The notes: generated by a model from the letters alone, not told the origin. Counted from the first letter of the stretch, positions 22,488-35,100 are shown. The stretch: 64,000 bases of DNA from Larix kaempferi (GCA_027924585.1 BSBM01000076.1:5098501-5162500), one strand, 5' to 3'. Numbers and translations are program-made.

Positions 22488-23310
22488 AAGGTATTCTCTT
22501 GCCACAATCATCAATACATCTGGACACAAGTCTTCATCGTTGGATCATCTTCAATGCTGGAACATCATCATCAACACTGGATCATCATCGTCACTGCTGC
22601 TACAATCCTCATGTCGATCATCGATTGGTGACATCTCTCGAATCTACTCGTCATAGGAAGTTCTACAGAGTCAGCCCTTTTTCATGCTGGATGCAGGCCT
22701 AACCCTCATGTAGGTCTTCATCATCTCTGCAAGCAAGCCATAAAGTAGGTACAGCCCAGGACCAGTCATTACATTGCCACTGCAAACACCTGCGTCTCCT
22801 ACTATCGCCTCATCGTCTTTAGATCATCTCATCATCACACAGAGCACAACCCAGATGCGCATCACATGTCCCACAACGGTCTGCCCACGTCTACCAACAT
22901 GGGAGGACTAACCTGCCACTATGCGAGATCCTTCCTAGGCGCACACACAGTGTCTTATGATCGGTGGACATCTTTAGAATGGGAGGCACAAACCTACCAC
23001 CATCGTCTACCAACATGGGAGGACTTTCCTACCACCATGCGAGACCTCGTCTACCAACATGCGAGACCTGCGTCTACCAGCGTGCGAGACACAACCCTTA
23101 CATCTTACCAACATGGGGGGGCTTTCCTACCACCATGCGAGAATGGTTTAGCCCTTACATCTACCAACATGGGAGGACTTTCCTACCACCATGCGAGAAT
23201 GGCTCGGCCCTTACATCTACCAACATAGGAGGACTTTCCTACCACTATGCGAGAATGGCCCATGTGCATCTGCGTCTTGCGGACTCATCACTTCCTCTTG
23301 GAAGGAACCT
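22488..23310 (-). repeat. Copia D 3' non-coding region with 56-bp tandem array
   Basis: This stretch between the RNase H stop and the purine tract has no coding function. From about 22880 to 23265 it is built of repeats containing ACCAACATGGGAGGAC and ACCACCATGCGAGA. The last three units begin at 23107, 23163 and 23219, a 56-bp period, and earlier units are rearranged. 22500-22640 has a separate CATCATC-rich section. Confidence 0.75.
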
Positions 23311-25570
23311 CGATCTGGAGAACACCAAGCTTCTCTCTGAAGTACTCGAACTTCACTCTGGCTAGCGGCTTGGTCAACACATTGGCTATCTACTCGCTCG
23401 TCGCTACATACTAGAGCTTCACTGCGCACCATATCCCTGATATAGTGGTACTTGATCTCAATATGCTTCAACTTGTTATGGAACACTAGGTTCTTGGACA
23501 ACTTCACACTACTTTGGTTGTCACGGAATATACAAGTCCCCTCTAACTAGAGATCAAACAAATCAGATAGTAGCTTCCTAAGCCATACTGCCTCACAACT
23601 AGCCGAACAAGCTGCAACATACTCTGCTTCGGCTGTACTAAGTGCCACACACGACTGCTTCTTGCTAAACCAGGAGATCATACCGGATCCCATACTGAAG
23701 CAACATCCCGAAGTGCTCTTCCTATCCGCGACATTGCTTGCCCAATCCGAATCAACATGACCCTACAGGTTAATCTTCTGATTCGCGTCATACTTGAGCC
23801 CATAATCAACTGTACCTTTCAGGTACCTCAATATATCCTTTGCAGCAATCAAATGAACGTGTTTTGGATCCGTCAAGAACTAGCTCAATGTGTTCACAGC
23901 AAAGCATATGTCTGGTCTCGTGTTCGTCAGGTACTTCAATGAACCAATCATCTGACGATACATTGTGGCATCAACTGACTCTGATGAAGCATCACATAGT
24001 AGCTTTGACTTTGATGCCATGGGTGTGGCCATAGCCTTGCAGTCCATCAATACAAACCTCTTCAGAATCTCCATTGCATACTTCCCTTGTCCAAGGAAGA
24101 TTCCATCTGCACTTTGCCACACCTCCATACCTAAGAAATAGTGCATCATCCTAGGTCCTTCATCTCGAACTCTGTGGCAAGCTTCCTCTTCATATCTGCA
24201 ATGAGCTCATCCTCCCATGTTACAAACAAGTCATCTACACAGAGTAGGAGTATCACTGGATTTCCCACCTCAACCTTGTAGTAAAGGTTGGAATCTGCTT
24301 TACTCTTGGTAAAGCCCAAGCTCATCAGGAAACTATCCATCCTGTTGTACCACGTCCTGGGTGCCTACTTCAATCCATACAAGGCCTTCTTCAATTTGCA
24401 CACATGAGTCTTCCTGTCATGTGTCTCAAATCCCAGTCACTGCTCCACGTACACTTCCTCTTCTACTACACCATTCAAGAAAGCTGTCTTGACATCCATC
24501 TGGTGTACCTTCCATTTCGTCACTGCAGCAAATGCAAGTACAGATCTGATGGAAGTGTATCTGGCTACAGGTGCAAATGTATCCTCATAATTTATGCCTT
24601 CCTTCTGGGAGAAGCCACGTGCCACGAACCTCCCCTTGTGTTTCTCAATGCTACCATCTCCAGCATGCTTGATCTTATAGATCCACTTCAAAGTCACAAT
24701 AGACTTCCCTTCTGGTTTCGGAACTACCTCCCAGACATCACTCTTCATGATCGACTGGTATTCCTCGATCATGGCATCCTTCCATTCTTTCTTCTCTACC
24801 GCTTCCTCATAGTTGGAAGGTTCTTTGTCAATGATGTCGCACAACAGGGCTACATAGATGGAGTATGGCATAGGTTTCTTGCTTTCTCTGTGCATCCCCT
24901 CTGGAGCGCCATACTTCTCTGCATCTCGTATTGCCTCTCGTACCCATGCTGGTTTCCTCTTGTGGGAGTTCTTCTCATGAGGTGGATCTACAGGTTCTTG
25001 TGGTTCTTCCATTTCTCGGTCTTCATGATCTTCTGGGATTGCTTCTTCCATTACTGCATCTCGAATCCTGGGAACTTCAGGTTCTTCAGTTTCTTCAATG
25101 GGTAACTTTCTGGATTTGTTGTAGGATGAGTCTTTGTCAAATGTCACGTCTCTGCTGATGTCGATCTTCTTGAATCCTGAGAAATATATTCGGTAAGCCT
25201 TCGAGCTTTCACTGTATCCTACGAATATACCCTTCTTTCCTGAAGGATCTAGCTTTGTCCTCTTCTCCTTTGGAATGTGTATGTACACTGGGCAGCCAAA
25301 TATCCTGAGATGGCTGACTTCCGGTTTCTCACCGGAGAACACTTCTTCTGGAGTCTTGTTGTCTAGTACTCTATGAGGAGTACGGTTCTGTACATACACT
25401 ACTTCCCTTGCAGCTTTTGCCCATAGGTGCATCGGAAGATCTTGGTCGTGAAGCATTGCTCTTGCTGCTTCCATTATTGTTCTATTCTTTCTTTCTGCAA
25501 CGCCATTCTGTTGTGGATTGTATGGAGTGGTAAACTCCCTCTTAATCCCAGATTCTCTGCATAGGTTCTT
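23311..25570 (-). pseudogene. Copia D integrase C-terminus, RT and RNase H
   Basis: 24437-25474 is one open frame of 345 codons. It runs from the integrase end (MHLWAKAAREVVYVQNR, FGCPVYIHIP, GIFVGYSESSKAYRIY), through a charged linker, to RT (WKDAMIEEYQSIM, WIYKIKHAGDGSIEKHKGRFVARGFSQ in two parts, MDVKTAFLNG). It then shifts frame. 24146-24340 holds CVDDLFVT, where the usual catalytic block is YVDD. 23880-24149 holds [12 protein letters not shown] and YRQMIGSL. RNase H follows (about 23500-23700), ending near 23311 with the LTKPLARVKFEYF tail in another frame. The integrase core upstream is cut at 25571. Confidence 0.85.
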
Positions 25571-25765
25571 GAAAACCAGCGTATAGCTCGCGAATTCGAA
25601 ACCCTAGCGAATTTGAAAACCAACGTATAGCTCGCGAATTCGACACCCTGGCGAATTTGAAAACCAGCGTATAGCTCACGAATTTAATGGTCGAACCTCA
25701 ACGAATTAGAATTTTTTTTTGAGGTTTGCCGAATTTCGAACCTCAAGGTTCAAAATCGGCGAACC
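25571..25765. repeat. 44-bp tandem repeat insertion in Copia D
   Basis: Three units begin at 25571, 25615 and 25659 (exact 44-bp period) and contain GTATAGCTCGCGAATTCG. A T-run and the end AAAATCGGCGAACCCTATGACATAGG follow. It joins integrase sequence on the left to the end of gag on the right, so the protease and integrase N-terminus are gone. The right end resembles the terminus at 43860-43890. Confidence 0.8.
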
Positions 25766-26695
25766 CTATGACATAGGTGCCCGTGAGTGCTGATATCAGG
25801 ACATACTCTTCATCACTTGAAGATTCATCACTTTCTTCTCTGGCTTTCTTTCTTGGAGGTTCATCATCTTCTGTGGTGTGAGCATGGTGCCTTTTCTTGT
25901 TGTGGGAGCCATTTTTATTTCTGGGACAATTTCTGGAGTAGTGTCCCTTCTCATCACAAGTATAACATCTAACGTTAGATAGATCTCTCCTGGCTCTTCT
26001 AAATTTCTCCCTTTGACTTTGGTGGTGGTGTTTCTCCCTCTTACTGTGATGATGGTGCTCCTTCTTGTTAGTATTCCTTCTGGTGTGTTCTGTGAGAGCT
26101 TGATCATCATTTGCTCCTATCTTCTCTTCTCGAGCCACAAGTCCACTTCTTCTTGTAAGCATTCTTCCCATAGCCTACTGAATGTGATTAACTTCTTTCT
26201 GGCACATATCCCTTGAATGAATGAGTCCCATGATCTTGGGAGACCATTCAAGGTGGTCATCACAATCTCTTCTTCTTCTACCTTTTCTCCATCAGCTTCA
26301 AGTTGCTCCTTGATTTGTGAGACCCTTGTAAAGTAGGACTGCATGGTCTCTGCATTTTGAATCTTCACATTCTTGAGCTGGTTCCTCAAGGTCATCTTCC
26401 GATTTATGTTCTTCCCTTCATATAGCTTTTTCAAAGCATCAAACATCTCCTTAGGTGTCTTCAAAGATGACATATGTGGGATGAGATGATCCTTAATGGA
26501 ATATGCAATGATTTTCTTGGGCTTAACCAAGTTCTTCTTGTGTAAGGTTTTAGCCTCATCTCCCTCTGGTGCTGGAACCTCTTCAACATACTCGTCCAAT
26601 TCATTCTCTTCAAGGACAAGTGCAATCCTATACTTCCATGCTCGGAAGTTATCAACTCCTTCAAGCTTATCCTCAAGCTTGGTGTGGTGAGACAT
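25743..26695 (-). pseudogene. Copia D gag with CCHC knuckle
   Basis: The start MSHHTKLEDKLEGVDNFRAW at 26695 opens a UBN2-type copia Gag (26117-26695). A frameshift near 26120-26170 moves to the frame 25743-26171. That frame holds a His/Lys/Arg-rich stretch, the zinc knuckle CYTCDEKGHYSRNC (26000-25950 region) and a Ser/Asp/Glu tail ending EEYVLISALTGT. It normally packages the element RNA. The same protein is encoded by the plus-strand fragment at 43951-44990. The protease that should follow is missing. Confidence 0.85.
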
Positions 26696-27129
26696 CTTTA
26701 ATGAGAACTTAAAATGGAAATATCAAAGCTTTTAGGTCTTACCACTTTAGATGCCAAAACTGGTTCTGGAGCTGGCTGGCCTAGGGTTTGTCAGAGAAAC
26801 CCTAATTTTCCAAACTTGGAATTTGGAACTTTTGATTGGACAGATAGATGCGCCTCCTCAAGGCGAGTTTCCCAATGTACTCACTTCTCCAAATCAGTGA
26901 ACAAAAACCCAAAATAGTTGATACCCTAGTTTTCCTCCGGCAGTAGTGATGGGCCAAAAAATAAAAATTCTCATAATCCAATTCTGCTTCGACAGAAAGA
27001 TGCAACCTCCTAGGGCGAGTTAGCCTAGCCTCCTTTCCTTGATGATCTGTGGAGAGAAGACCCAAAACTAAGAAGCCCTTGCTTCCCGCAGCTGCACAAT
27101 GTCTTCTTTTCAAGTTAACTCTGACACCA
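26696..27129 (-). other. Copia D leader and primer site
   Basis: Untranslated leader between the 5' LTR and gag. The minus-strand TGGTGTCAGAG at about 27119-27129 is a slightly decayed methionine-tRNA primer site abutting the LTR. No gene seen. Confidence 0.7.
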
Positions 27130-27718
27130 TGCTAGATTTTCTACTTTTAATCAATAATATCTAGGATCTTAACTGAAAGAATAACATGCACAACATAACA
27201 CAATAGACACAGATTTTCCTCGGGGAAACCATAAAGGAGAAAACCCCGCAACTTCCTCAGAGATAGAATCATCACCAATACAATATCACAAAACTAAAAC
27301 CCCAAAACAAAGATGGTCTTCTGCAGCTCCTCTCTCTTTCCCCTATGCTAACTTGTCCTCTCTTTCTCACTTATGCGAACTTGAGTGAGTGAGTGTGTGT
27401 TCAAATGAGAGAGCCTTGCTCTCTAATTATACTTTACTTTCACTTGACCTTTTTCACTTGCTAGGTCAGCCCCAACTAAACCTGATTGGGCCGACTTCTC
27501 TAGGGGACTCAATAACCCTAATACAATTGACTCTAGGGGGAACTATTGCCCCGACTTACAATGGAGGATTTACCTCAATGACATTACATGACCAAATGTA
27601 ATAATGACATCTTCGACCCGGGGAATAAACATCTCCGTTGGAGGTACAAATAAAATACAATAATAATAGCAATATAAAATACAAGTGAATATCTTCCGAA
27701 GTTACAATTACATCAACA
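27130..27718 (-). repeat. Copia D 5' LTR
   Basis: 589 bp, starts TGCTAGATTTTCTAC, ends TTACATCAACA, and aligns end to end with 21896-22471. The promoter block has changed from CTATTTATAC to CTAATTATAC near 27423. Confidence 0.9.
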
Positions 27719-28028
27719 TCATACAGGGAAATAGTCGATAGATGGTGGGACATCCCACAACTTAATTGATGCTGCTTGGATAAAAAGAAAAGGTATCTCG
27801 ACTGCGAGATTTGATGGATTTACAATGTCTGTAGCAGGTAACCACACCATGGAGTGTAATCAGAGGATTCCAAAATTGAACGTGACTCTAGGGAACTATA
27901 CAGTGACAGAGACATCTTATGTGGTTGTTGTACCAGACACGAATGTGGTATTAGGAGTTTGGTGGCTTTATTCCATTGGAAAGTATTCTATGAACTACCA
28001 GACCATGGAGATGAAATTTCAGGGATAA
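27719..28028 (+). pseudogene. Gypsy B protease region, second part
   Basis: Continues from 21895. The active-site block is damaged (reads IDGGTSHNLIDAAWIKRKGI where Gypsy A has IDSGASHNFID). The frame 27825-28028 continues MSVAGNHTMECNQ to TNVVLGVWWLYSIGKYS. The Ser of DSG is lost. Confidence 0.85.
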
Positions 28029-29530
28029 AAGGATAGAGAGTAGTTTTGAGAGGTATGAATACCTACCCTCCCAGAGCAATATCATCACACAGGATGGAGG
28101 TCGTGGTCCAACAGGGAGACATAGAGTGGGCAGCAGAGTGCTTGGTTACTTTCAGGAAGCCACCAGATAGAGCCACACAACATCCAATAGACATACAGGC
28201 ACTATTGTAGAAGCATAAAAAAGTACTCGAAGATCTTCCATCAGGTAGGCCTCTAGATCGGGGATTTGAGCACATTATTGAGTTAGAGGAGGGGACTCAA
28301 GCAGTCATAACTACCCCTTACCGACATCCCAAAATATATAAAGATGAAATTGAAAGTACAATCAAAGAATTGCTCAAATTAGGTTACATAAAACCTAGCT
28401 CCAATCCATTTGCATCCTCAGTGGTGTTAGTAAAAAAGAAGGATGGAACCTTACACATGTGCATCGATTACAGGGCGCTTAATAAGAAAACAATTAAAAA
28501 CAAGTATCCAATCCTAGGATCGATGAATTGATGGATGAACTACAGGGGGAAAAACACTTCTCCAAAATTGATATCTGATCAGGTTACCATCAAATACGGG
28601 TTAGGGAACAGGATGTCCAAAGACCACTTTCTGTTGTCACTACGGACACTACAAGTTTCTAGTGATGCCATTTGGGCTCACCAATGCACCAACTACTTTC
28701 CAGTCATGTATGAACCACACCTTCAACGCTTAGTTACTCAAGCATATTTTGGTATTCTTCGATGATATATTGATTTACAGTCAGACTTAGGAAGATCATT
28801 TAAAGCACCATGATGAAGTACTTGGAATTCTAAAAGAACAATCACTATATGCCAAGATGTCCAAATGTGAGTTCATTATGCAAGAGATGTTATATTTGGG
28901 ACATGTGATAGGAGCAAATGGGGTACATGTACACTTGGAAAAGATTAGAGCCATCCTGGATTGGCCTACACCTAAAAATGTGGTAGAGTTGAGAGGATTT
29001 TTGGGCCTTTGCACCTACTACAGGAGCTATGTCAGCGGTTTCTCACAGATGACAGCACCACTCACAAATCTTACTAAGAAAGGAACATTCAGTTGGTCAG
29101 AGGCAGCACAGAGGACATTTGAAGAAATGAAAAAGGTAATGAGTTCATGCCTTGTACTAGGACTACCAGATTTTACACAACCATTCATATTAGAATGTGA
29201 TGCTTCAGGAGAGGGTATAGGAGTAGTATTGATGCAGAATAATCACTCTATTGCATTCGAGAGTAGAAAACTCAAGGACTATGAGCATCACTATTCAATA
29301 TATGAAAAGGAAATGTTAGCCATTCTCCATGCGCTAACCAAGTGCAGACAATACTTAGTGGATGGAAGATTCAAGATTAAGACAGATCACAATAGCCTAA
29401 AGTACTTCTTGGAACATAAAGAATTGAATGAGAGGCAACATAAACGGGTGAGTAAGATTCTAGCCTATGATTTCGAGATTTAATACATAAAAGGAAAAAA
29501 CAATGTGGTAGCAGATGCACTTTCTAGATG
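28029..29530 (+). pseudogene. Gypsy B reverse transcriptase-RNase H
   Basis: 28029-28856 is frameshifted but shows the early RT blocks and an intact LVFFDDILIYSQ near 28749-28785. 28857-29483 is open for 208 codons: MSKCEFIMQE, VIGANGVHVHLEKI, LRGFLGLCTYYR (connection), then RNase H with ILECDASGEGIG, YSIYEKEMLAILHAL and IKTDHNSLKYFLE, which carry its acidic active-site residues. The end (IKGKNNVVADALSR) follows with a stop. Relative to Gypsy A, this copy keeps the FFDD motif. Confidence 0.85.
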
Positions 29531-30650
29531 ACCACCCACTTTATCTCTTATGAGCATTTCATTGGATTGGAGATCTCATCTTTTGGTCGATTACTCCAAA
29601 GATAAGTTTGCTTGCGAAATATTGTATGGATAGATTCAGGATGATAGGTACAGAGTAATAGATGACATTATATACTATAAGAACAAAATCTACTTAGTCA
29701 TTGAGTCTGCACTTAAGAAAAAGATTCTACAAGCTTCTCATGACTCACCTTTAGCAGGACACCAGGGGTTTCTTAACACTTACAGGAAGATAAGAGAGAG
29801 GTTCTCATGGAAGGGCCTCAAGAATGATGTGATGCAACATGTGAGGGAGTGCAGTTTGTGCCAACAGAATAAGATAGAGCATACTCACCCAGCCGGTTTA
29901 CTACAACCATTAACCCTTCTTGGGCAAAAATGGGAAAGCATTTCAATAGAGTTTATTACAGGGTTGCCCAAGGTACAAGGTAGAGATTGTTTGTACATAG
30001 TGGCGGACAGGTTGACCAAGTTCGCTCTCTTCTTTGCCATTCCTTCTGACTATTCAGTCGCACAGGTAGCAGAGTTGTTTTTCAGAGAGGTATTCAGGTT
30101 ACACAGGTTACCTAATACCATTGTCAGTGATAGAGACAACAAGCTCACCGGAGCATTTTGACAAGAGCTTTTCAGGTTGGTTGGGACAGAATTGACTATG
30201 AGCACGAGTTATCATCTTTAGAGTGACGAATAGACAAAGATAGTTAACAAGTGGATTGAGGGATACTTGAGGAACTATGTAGCAAGTCAGCAGAGGACAT
30301 GGATTAAATGGCCACACCTAGGGGAACACTACTACAATACTACACACCATATGACCATCGGTATGATTCCTTTCAAAGCATTGTATGGTTATGATGCCTT
30401 ACCTATTGCAGATTTGATATTTGGTGACAGTAGGGCTCCAAAAGCCAAGGAGTGGATTCAAGAAAGTCAAGATATTCTCAAGATACTCAAGGAAAACATA
30501 CAGGTTGCCAAGAATCAGCAAAAGGTATATACATATACACATAGGATTGAGCGCAGTTTTGAGGTAGGGGTTTTGGTATACTTACGTCTACAACCTTACA
30601 GACAATTGTCCCTTAAGAAGAAAGGAGCATAGAAACTTAAGCCTCGCTTT
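29531..30650 (+). pseudogene. Gypsy B integrase
   Basis: 29700-29880 holds the zinc-binding region, ending HVRECSLCQQNK. The core (29829-30161) reads WESISIEFITGLPKVQG, where the first catalytic aspartate is usually in a DF(I) motif and is E here. TIVSDRDNKLTGAF, with the second aspartate, follows. The third block (SYH...KIVNKWIEGYL) is interrupted by stops near 30160-30240. 30267-30632 encodes the C-terminal part, ending VGVLVYLRLQPYRQ. Order, spacing and motifs are those of a gypsy integrase. It is inactive. Confidence 0.83.
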
Positions 30651-31007
30651 TATGGTCCTTACAAGATAATCCAGAAAGTGGGAGAGGTAGCATATGAGCT
30701 CGAATTACCTACCACAAGAAAGCAAGATTGATAACGTATTCCATGTGTGTAACCTCGAGAAGGAAGTAGGTCAACAGATTGTTACTTCATCCTAACTGCC
30801 CCCCCTTGATGATGAGGGGCAACTAATTTTGATTTCAGAACGAATCCTGAATGTTCGAGAAAGAAAACTAAGGAACGGGATCATTAGAGAATACTTGGTT
30901 CAATTGAAAGAATTGCCTATAGAAGAGGCCACTTGGGAAGGAGAACATGTATTACATCACCTAGCATTACAGTTGCTTGAGGACAAGCAATTTCGAGCGG
31001 GGAGGAC
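30651..31007 (+). pseudogene. Gypsy B GPY/F and chromodomain
   Basis: PRFYGPYKIIQKVG marks the GPY/F module (about 30635-30690). After a frameshift, 30829-31029 reads ERILNVRERKLRNGIIREYLVQ in parts, followed by LPIEEATWEGE, the signature of the C-terminal chromodomain of chromoviruses, which directs integration by reading histone marks. The frame ends in the LTR. The purine tract GCGGGGAGGAC lies at 30997-31007. Confidence 0.8.
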
Positions 31008-31370
31008 TGTAATGTTCTATTCTGCTTAAGCATTGAGGACCATCCTGCTAACCTATCTGATTCCCATAGGTTCGAACGAGCACTGACATTCAAGGAATTG
31101 ACTGAGGATTGATGCCATTTACACCATAAGAAGATCTTAATCATGGTTGTTAGATCATCAGTAAGTAAATGAGGGCCATAGGAACTAGGGGCCTAAGGCA
31201 TGGAGGCCATATTTCATGTTGCATGTACTGACACACTTTTATTGAGCTTCCATGCACATAGGAAGCACTGCATGCAAGTCAACTGGAAATTAGAAGAGAA
31301 AGTGACCTAGTCATGCAAAAGTTAGGTCAAGCCATGTGAAAGTTATAAAAGAAAGGTAACACATCGTCTT
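31008..31370 (+). repeat. Gypsy B 3' LTR, first part
   Basis: Starts TGTAATGTTCTATTCTGC after the purine tract and follows the Gypsy A LTR (reversed) up to the promoter GTTATAAAAGAA near 31345. It is broken at about 31370 by repeat S'. The rest is at 39422-40317. Confidence 0.8.
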
Positions 31371-31700
31371 TGTCGCAGTAGAAATCTATGCTACCGCTCG
31401 GTGTTCCCTTGGTGGCAAGTCTCGAGTCAAGTATGTCACTTGGTTCTTGACTCCTCCGTTTAGGCAAAAATCCCAACGAAAGCCAAGGGGGGTAGTTCCT
31501 ATGGAAAGTTACTAAGGTTGTTAGGGTCTTCCAATTAAATGATGGGTTGTTTATTAAAGTTTTGGGAGTTTTTTTTTTATTAAGAGGTAATGATTTAAAG
31601 ACTCCAAGATATATAATTGCAACAAAAGTTTTAAAAAACTTTCACCAGCATAAGTTCAAATAATCACTGTAAATTATAAAGATGCACAATAACTTGATAT
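31371..31700. repeat. Repeat S', left part
   Basis: Between the broken gypsy LTR and Copia F. It contains a block (GGCAAGTCTCGAGTCAAG...CTCCTCCGT) similar to 32233-32330 of insertion S. It resumes at 39304-39421 with ACCAGTGCCTTAT, also found in S near 32506. S' therefore looks like a short copy of the S family, with approximate ends. Confidence 0.6.
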
Positions 31701-32175
31701 TGTAAATATTTGATTCAGAGATCACTACTCCCTTTGAATCGCCATGAGATCTCAAGTGGTATGAGTCTCGATAAACATATGCTCATAAGAATATAATCTC
31801 AAACAACTAGATCCGCATTTACCAACTGAAACATAAATGCAATCACACATAAACAACAAATATACCCTGGAACCCTTTCGGGAAAAACCAACAAACTGTG
31901 GGGCTATCTTCTCTCTCGAGCCTAGAGCATATAGGGAATGAGACAAGTACAATACAGTGTTACCTCAGAAATCACTTCAGGCAAAACTCTAGATTTGCAT
32001 GCATCAACTGATGCATGCACTGGAAGAATGAGCCCTAATTGGAAAACTGGATCTGAGTATCCCTGCATCCGCCTCTGCCTGATCTGTCTCTCTATCCTCT
32101 GCTCTGATATGCTCTGTAACTGAAGAAACCTACTGCTAAAAATGTCCTCTGCATGCACAAATGCGCCCTCCCTCC
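31701..32175 (-). repeat. Copia F 3' LTR, U5-R part
   Basis: Begins TGTAAATATTTG and contains CCCTGGAACCCTTTCGGG, matching 38545-38920. It stops at CCTCC (32171-32175), where insertion S begins. The remainder is at 35527-35899. Confidence 0.85.
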
Positions 32176-35100
32176 TGTTGCCGCCTGGTTCCACACCTGG
32201 GAAAACGCAGCAGAAGTCTTCAAGCTGCTGGTGTGGCCTTGGGGGCAAGTCAGAGTCAAGTGCTGTCACTTGGGACTCGACTCCTCCGTCTAGGCTTTCC
32301 TAGCGAAGCCAAGGGTGGTGGACCCTAAAAAATAAAAAGAAACTAAGGCCTCTAATCTAGGAGTTAGAAAAATACTTTTGGTAACCAAGAATAGACAACA
32401 TATACTTTGATAAAATAAAACAATCATTCATCATTTCCTCCCATTTTAAAATAGCCATCATTTAACTGCACATTAGTCAACAATATAAAATAAAATTGCA
32501 ACAAGACCAGTGCCTTATAATGGAGTCAATAAACAAATGCATAAGCAGAAAAGGTAAATGTTGTGCGAGTGTTCTTGGTTTATTTTAAAAATTAACGTGA
32601 TGGTGATCTTTTTATTAAGGCAGGTGGGTTCCCGATATACGCAAGGTACGGGGGAACATGTCCGGAATTTTGAAGCGTGGCTTCCCTCTCAGGCTTTGGG
32701 CTGAATCGGAGTCTCGAGGAGGTGTTCAGATGCTATACCAACGAGGGCAAGCCTAACGGTTTCCAAGAGGTCACTATTCAGTGTTATCCCAAGCCTTCTG
32801 GGAAATTTGCCCACGACAACAAAATGCGTGTTGTGCCGGATTTTCACAAAAATGATTTTTATTGGGGCGGTGTTAGATCCTATTACTAGTCATCCCCTCC
32901 TTTCTGGTGTGTACCAACTGGATCAGACTGAGTTGCAAGTTGGCCACAGAGCATACGGGAGAAGACCTTGGTATTTTTATAAAAATTTTATGAACCCAAA
33001 TTTTATCTTTTTTAAAACCCCAGGAGTCTCTTTTCAGGCATGTATTTCGGGCAAGCCCTCATACAGAAACCCTACTTCGGGAAAGCAAGGGGGGCGTTAT
33101 GAGTTTGTAAAAAAAAGTGAAAAAAACTATGTTATGAGTGAACTTGTGGCCCGCCAGTGGAACGGACCAACAAGGTTTATTTTAATCCTAATTAATTTTA
33201 TTAAATGCCGGAAAACAAAGAAATAAACTACTTTAAAAATCACGCCATGAAAATGAGACGACACAGGCCACCCCTGGGGGGATGGGGTATGGGCGCTGGC
33301 TAGCCCACTTGCTCTCGTTTAATAGTTGTTTACAATGATTTAGAGAAGTGCCCCAGTCTACTTTAAGTGACTTGGTGGCTTACAAAATTTTAGGAAAAAA
33401 TGACCGGTTTTTTGAAAAATATGAAATTTTGTCCTCCGGATTGCCTGGATGCTCGAAATTTCGGCAGCACTTCCTCCTACCTGTTCGTCTTTTGCTGCAA
33501 ACCAGCAAGCAATAATTAGTATAAGATGCCCAAAAACACTTTAAGAGTGTCTTTGGAACACCTCCTAAAAAACCCAAAAAATTCTAAGTTAAAAACTAAG
33601 TAAAAATGATGAAAAGTAACCAAGTAAAACAAGCTATGGGGCTTGTCTACTTGGGATCTTTGCTAGCCTTTAATGGCTGCAAATTTCAAGCTCTAGGGCA
33701 GCCAGGTAATACTTTGAAATCAGATCTAATACTACTTCAGAAAAACTTGAAAGATTTTGACAACTTAAAGCAGTTTTTGAAAAGAAAGTACTAGATAACC
33801 AAGAAGCTTTGATCTATGAACAATAAACTCTTTATGAAATAAAAAAAATAAAACTTCTTGATGACAGAATCTGATTTATTTAAGTTTTTAAAAGCAGTAT
33901 GCAAATCAGATCCACTTTTGATTAGTAACTAGTAACCATAAAATTTGATTTTTTCTTGAATGAGAGAGAGAGAGATGGAACAAATCCTTGTTGAAAATCG
34001 AAGCTTTGAAGATGGTTTAGTGATGTTTGAAGGGACTATATCTGCAAACAATGATTAGTAAAAAGGGGAAACAAACAAGATCCTCCTTCTTGCCAACTCA
34101 AGAAAACACCTGCACATCACAGATCTCACAAAAAAAAATATTAAGTGTAGATATATACTCACAAGAAACTATGATTGCATATCCATAAACAAATGAAAGA
34201 TACAAAAATAATCTCTTACCAAGCACACATCACTAAGCTGCTACAATAAACAAATTGAAAACAACTTATCTCATAGATTGGTAACAATCTTTCCGATGAG
34301 CACACCACACCCTTGAAGAATGAAACTTATGCACAAGTCATCTTGGAAAAGGAATCAAGATATTACATCCACATATGACAAAACACCACAAGCTGACCTC
34401 CAAAGTCTTCTTTATTCAAATGAGAAAAAATATTACAATCATAAGTCTCTTGCTCCAATTCTCACTAACCAACAATGGAGAGAGTGCTTGAATATATAGA
34501 GAAATGGCCAAGGAAGGGCGTGAGTGCATGAGGGAATGAGTGGCACGTTTTAGGGAGTGGATGGGGCTGCCCCACCACTGAAATAGCTGCTCCATAACAG
34601 CACCAAAGGTGCCCACGCAGCAGCATAAAATCTGCTGCCCACTCCCCCAAAACGTGGGCTGCCCACTAACAAATGCGCCCCTCCCATCAAGGTAAATGCG
34701 CCCCTCTATATGGGCATGAGTTCCTCCACATATGGGGCTGCCAAACACCTTCAAATCAGCCCAATAACTCTCCTACAATGATGCTGATCCAAAACTAATC
34801 CGTCATTACTCCAAAAATTTAATAATTTTTTAAGTCATTTTTTCACTTTTTTGAATTTTTTCATGACTTTTTGACTTTTTTGGGTTTTTTGGCCATAGGA
34901 AAATATTGAAGCACCCAAACCTTAGGAAAAGTGGGTTTAGGGGTTTAGGGGGTGCTCCGAGTTAGAAAATGAGCACCCCTAAGGCAAAAAATACCTCCAG
35001 ACGCCCCTTATAGGCCAATTACAAATTTTTTAATTGAACCATTAAAAAATGGCCCAATTTACGAAAAAACCAAAACTTGCCGAAAATTAAAAACAACCTA

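Larger units (their letters stand above)
21896..27718 (-). mobile_element. Copia D: Ty1/copia element with TCATA target duplication
   Basis: The left (3') LTR is 21896-22471 and the right (5') LTR 27130-27718, both with TG...CA ends. Perfect TCATA duplications lie at 21891-21895 and 27719-27723. The flanks belong to the Gypsy B protease. The order on the minus strand is gag, (missing protease and integrase N-terminus), integrase C-terminus, RT, RNase H, long 3' non-coding region with tandem repeats. A repeat-rich insertion at about 25571-25765 marks the deletion. It is non-autonomous now. Confidence 0.92.

Noticed and set aside
22866-23365. Plus-strand frames with repeated TSTNMGGLSYHHAR-type peptide
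   Set aside because: They are produced by the tandem array in the non-coding part of a minus-strand copia element; no start context or partner domain.
26802-27113. Minus-strand 103-residue frame next to the Copia D 5' LTR
   Set aside because: It lies in the untranslated leader between primer site and gag and shows no domain.
33380-33794. Small frames inside insertion S as candidate genes
   Set aside because: They have no recognisable motif or conserved neighbour, and S has LTR-like boundaries.
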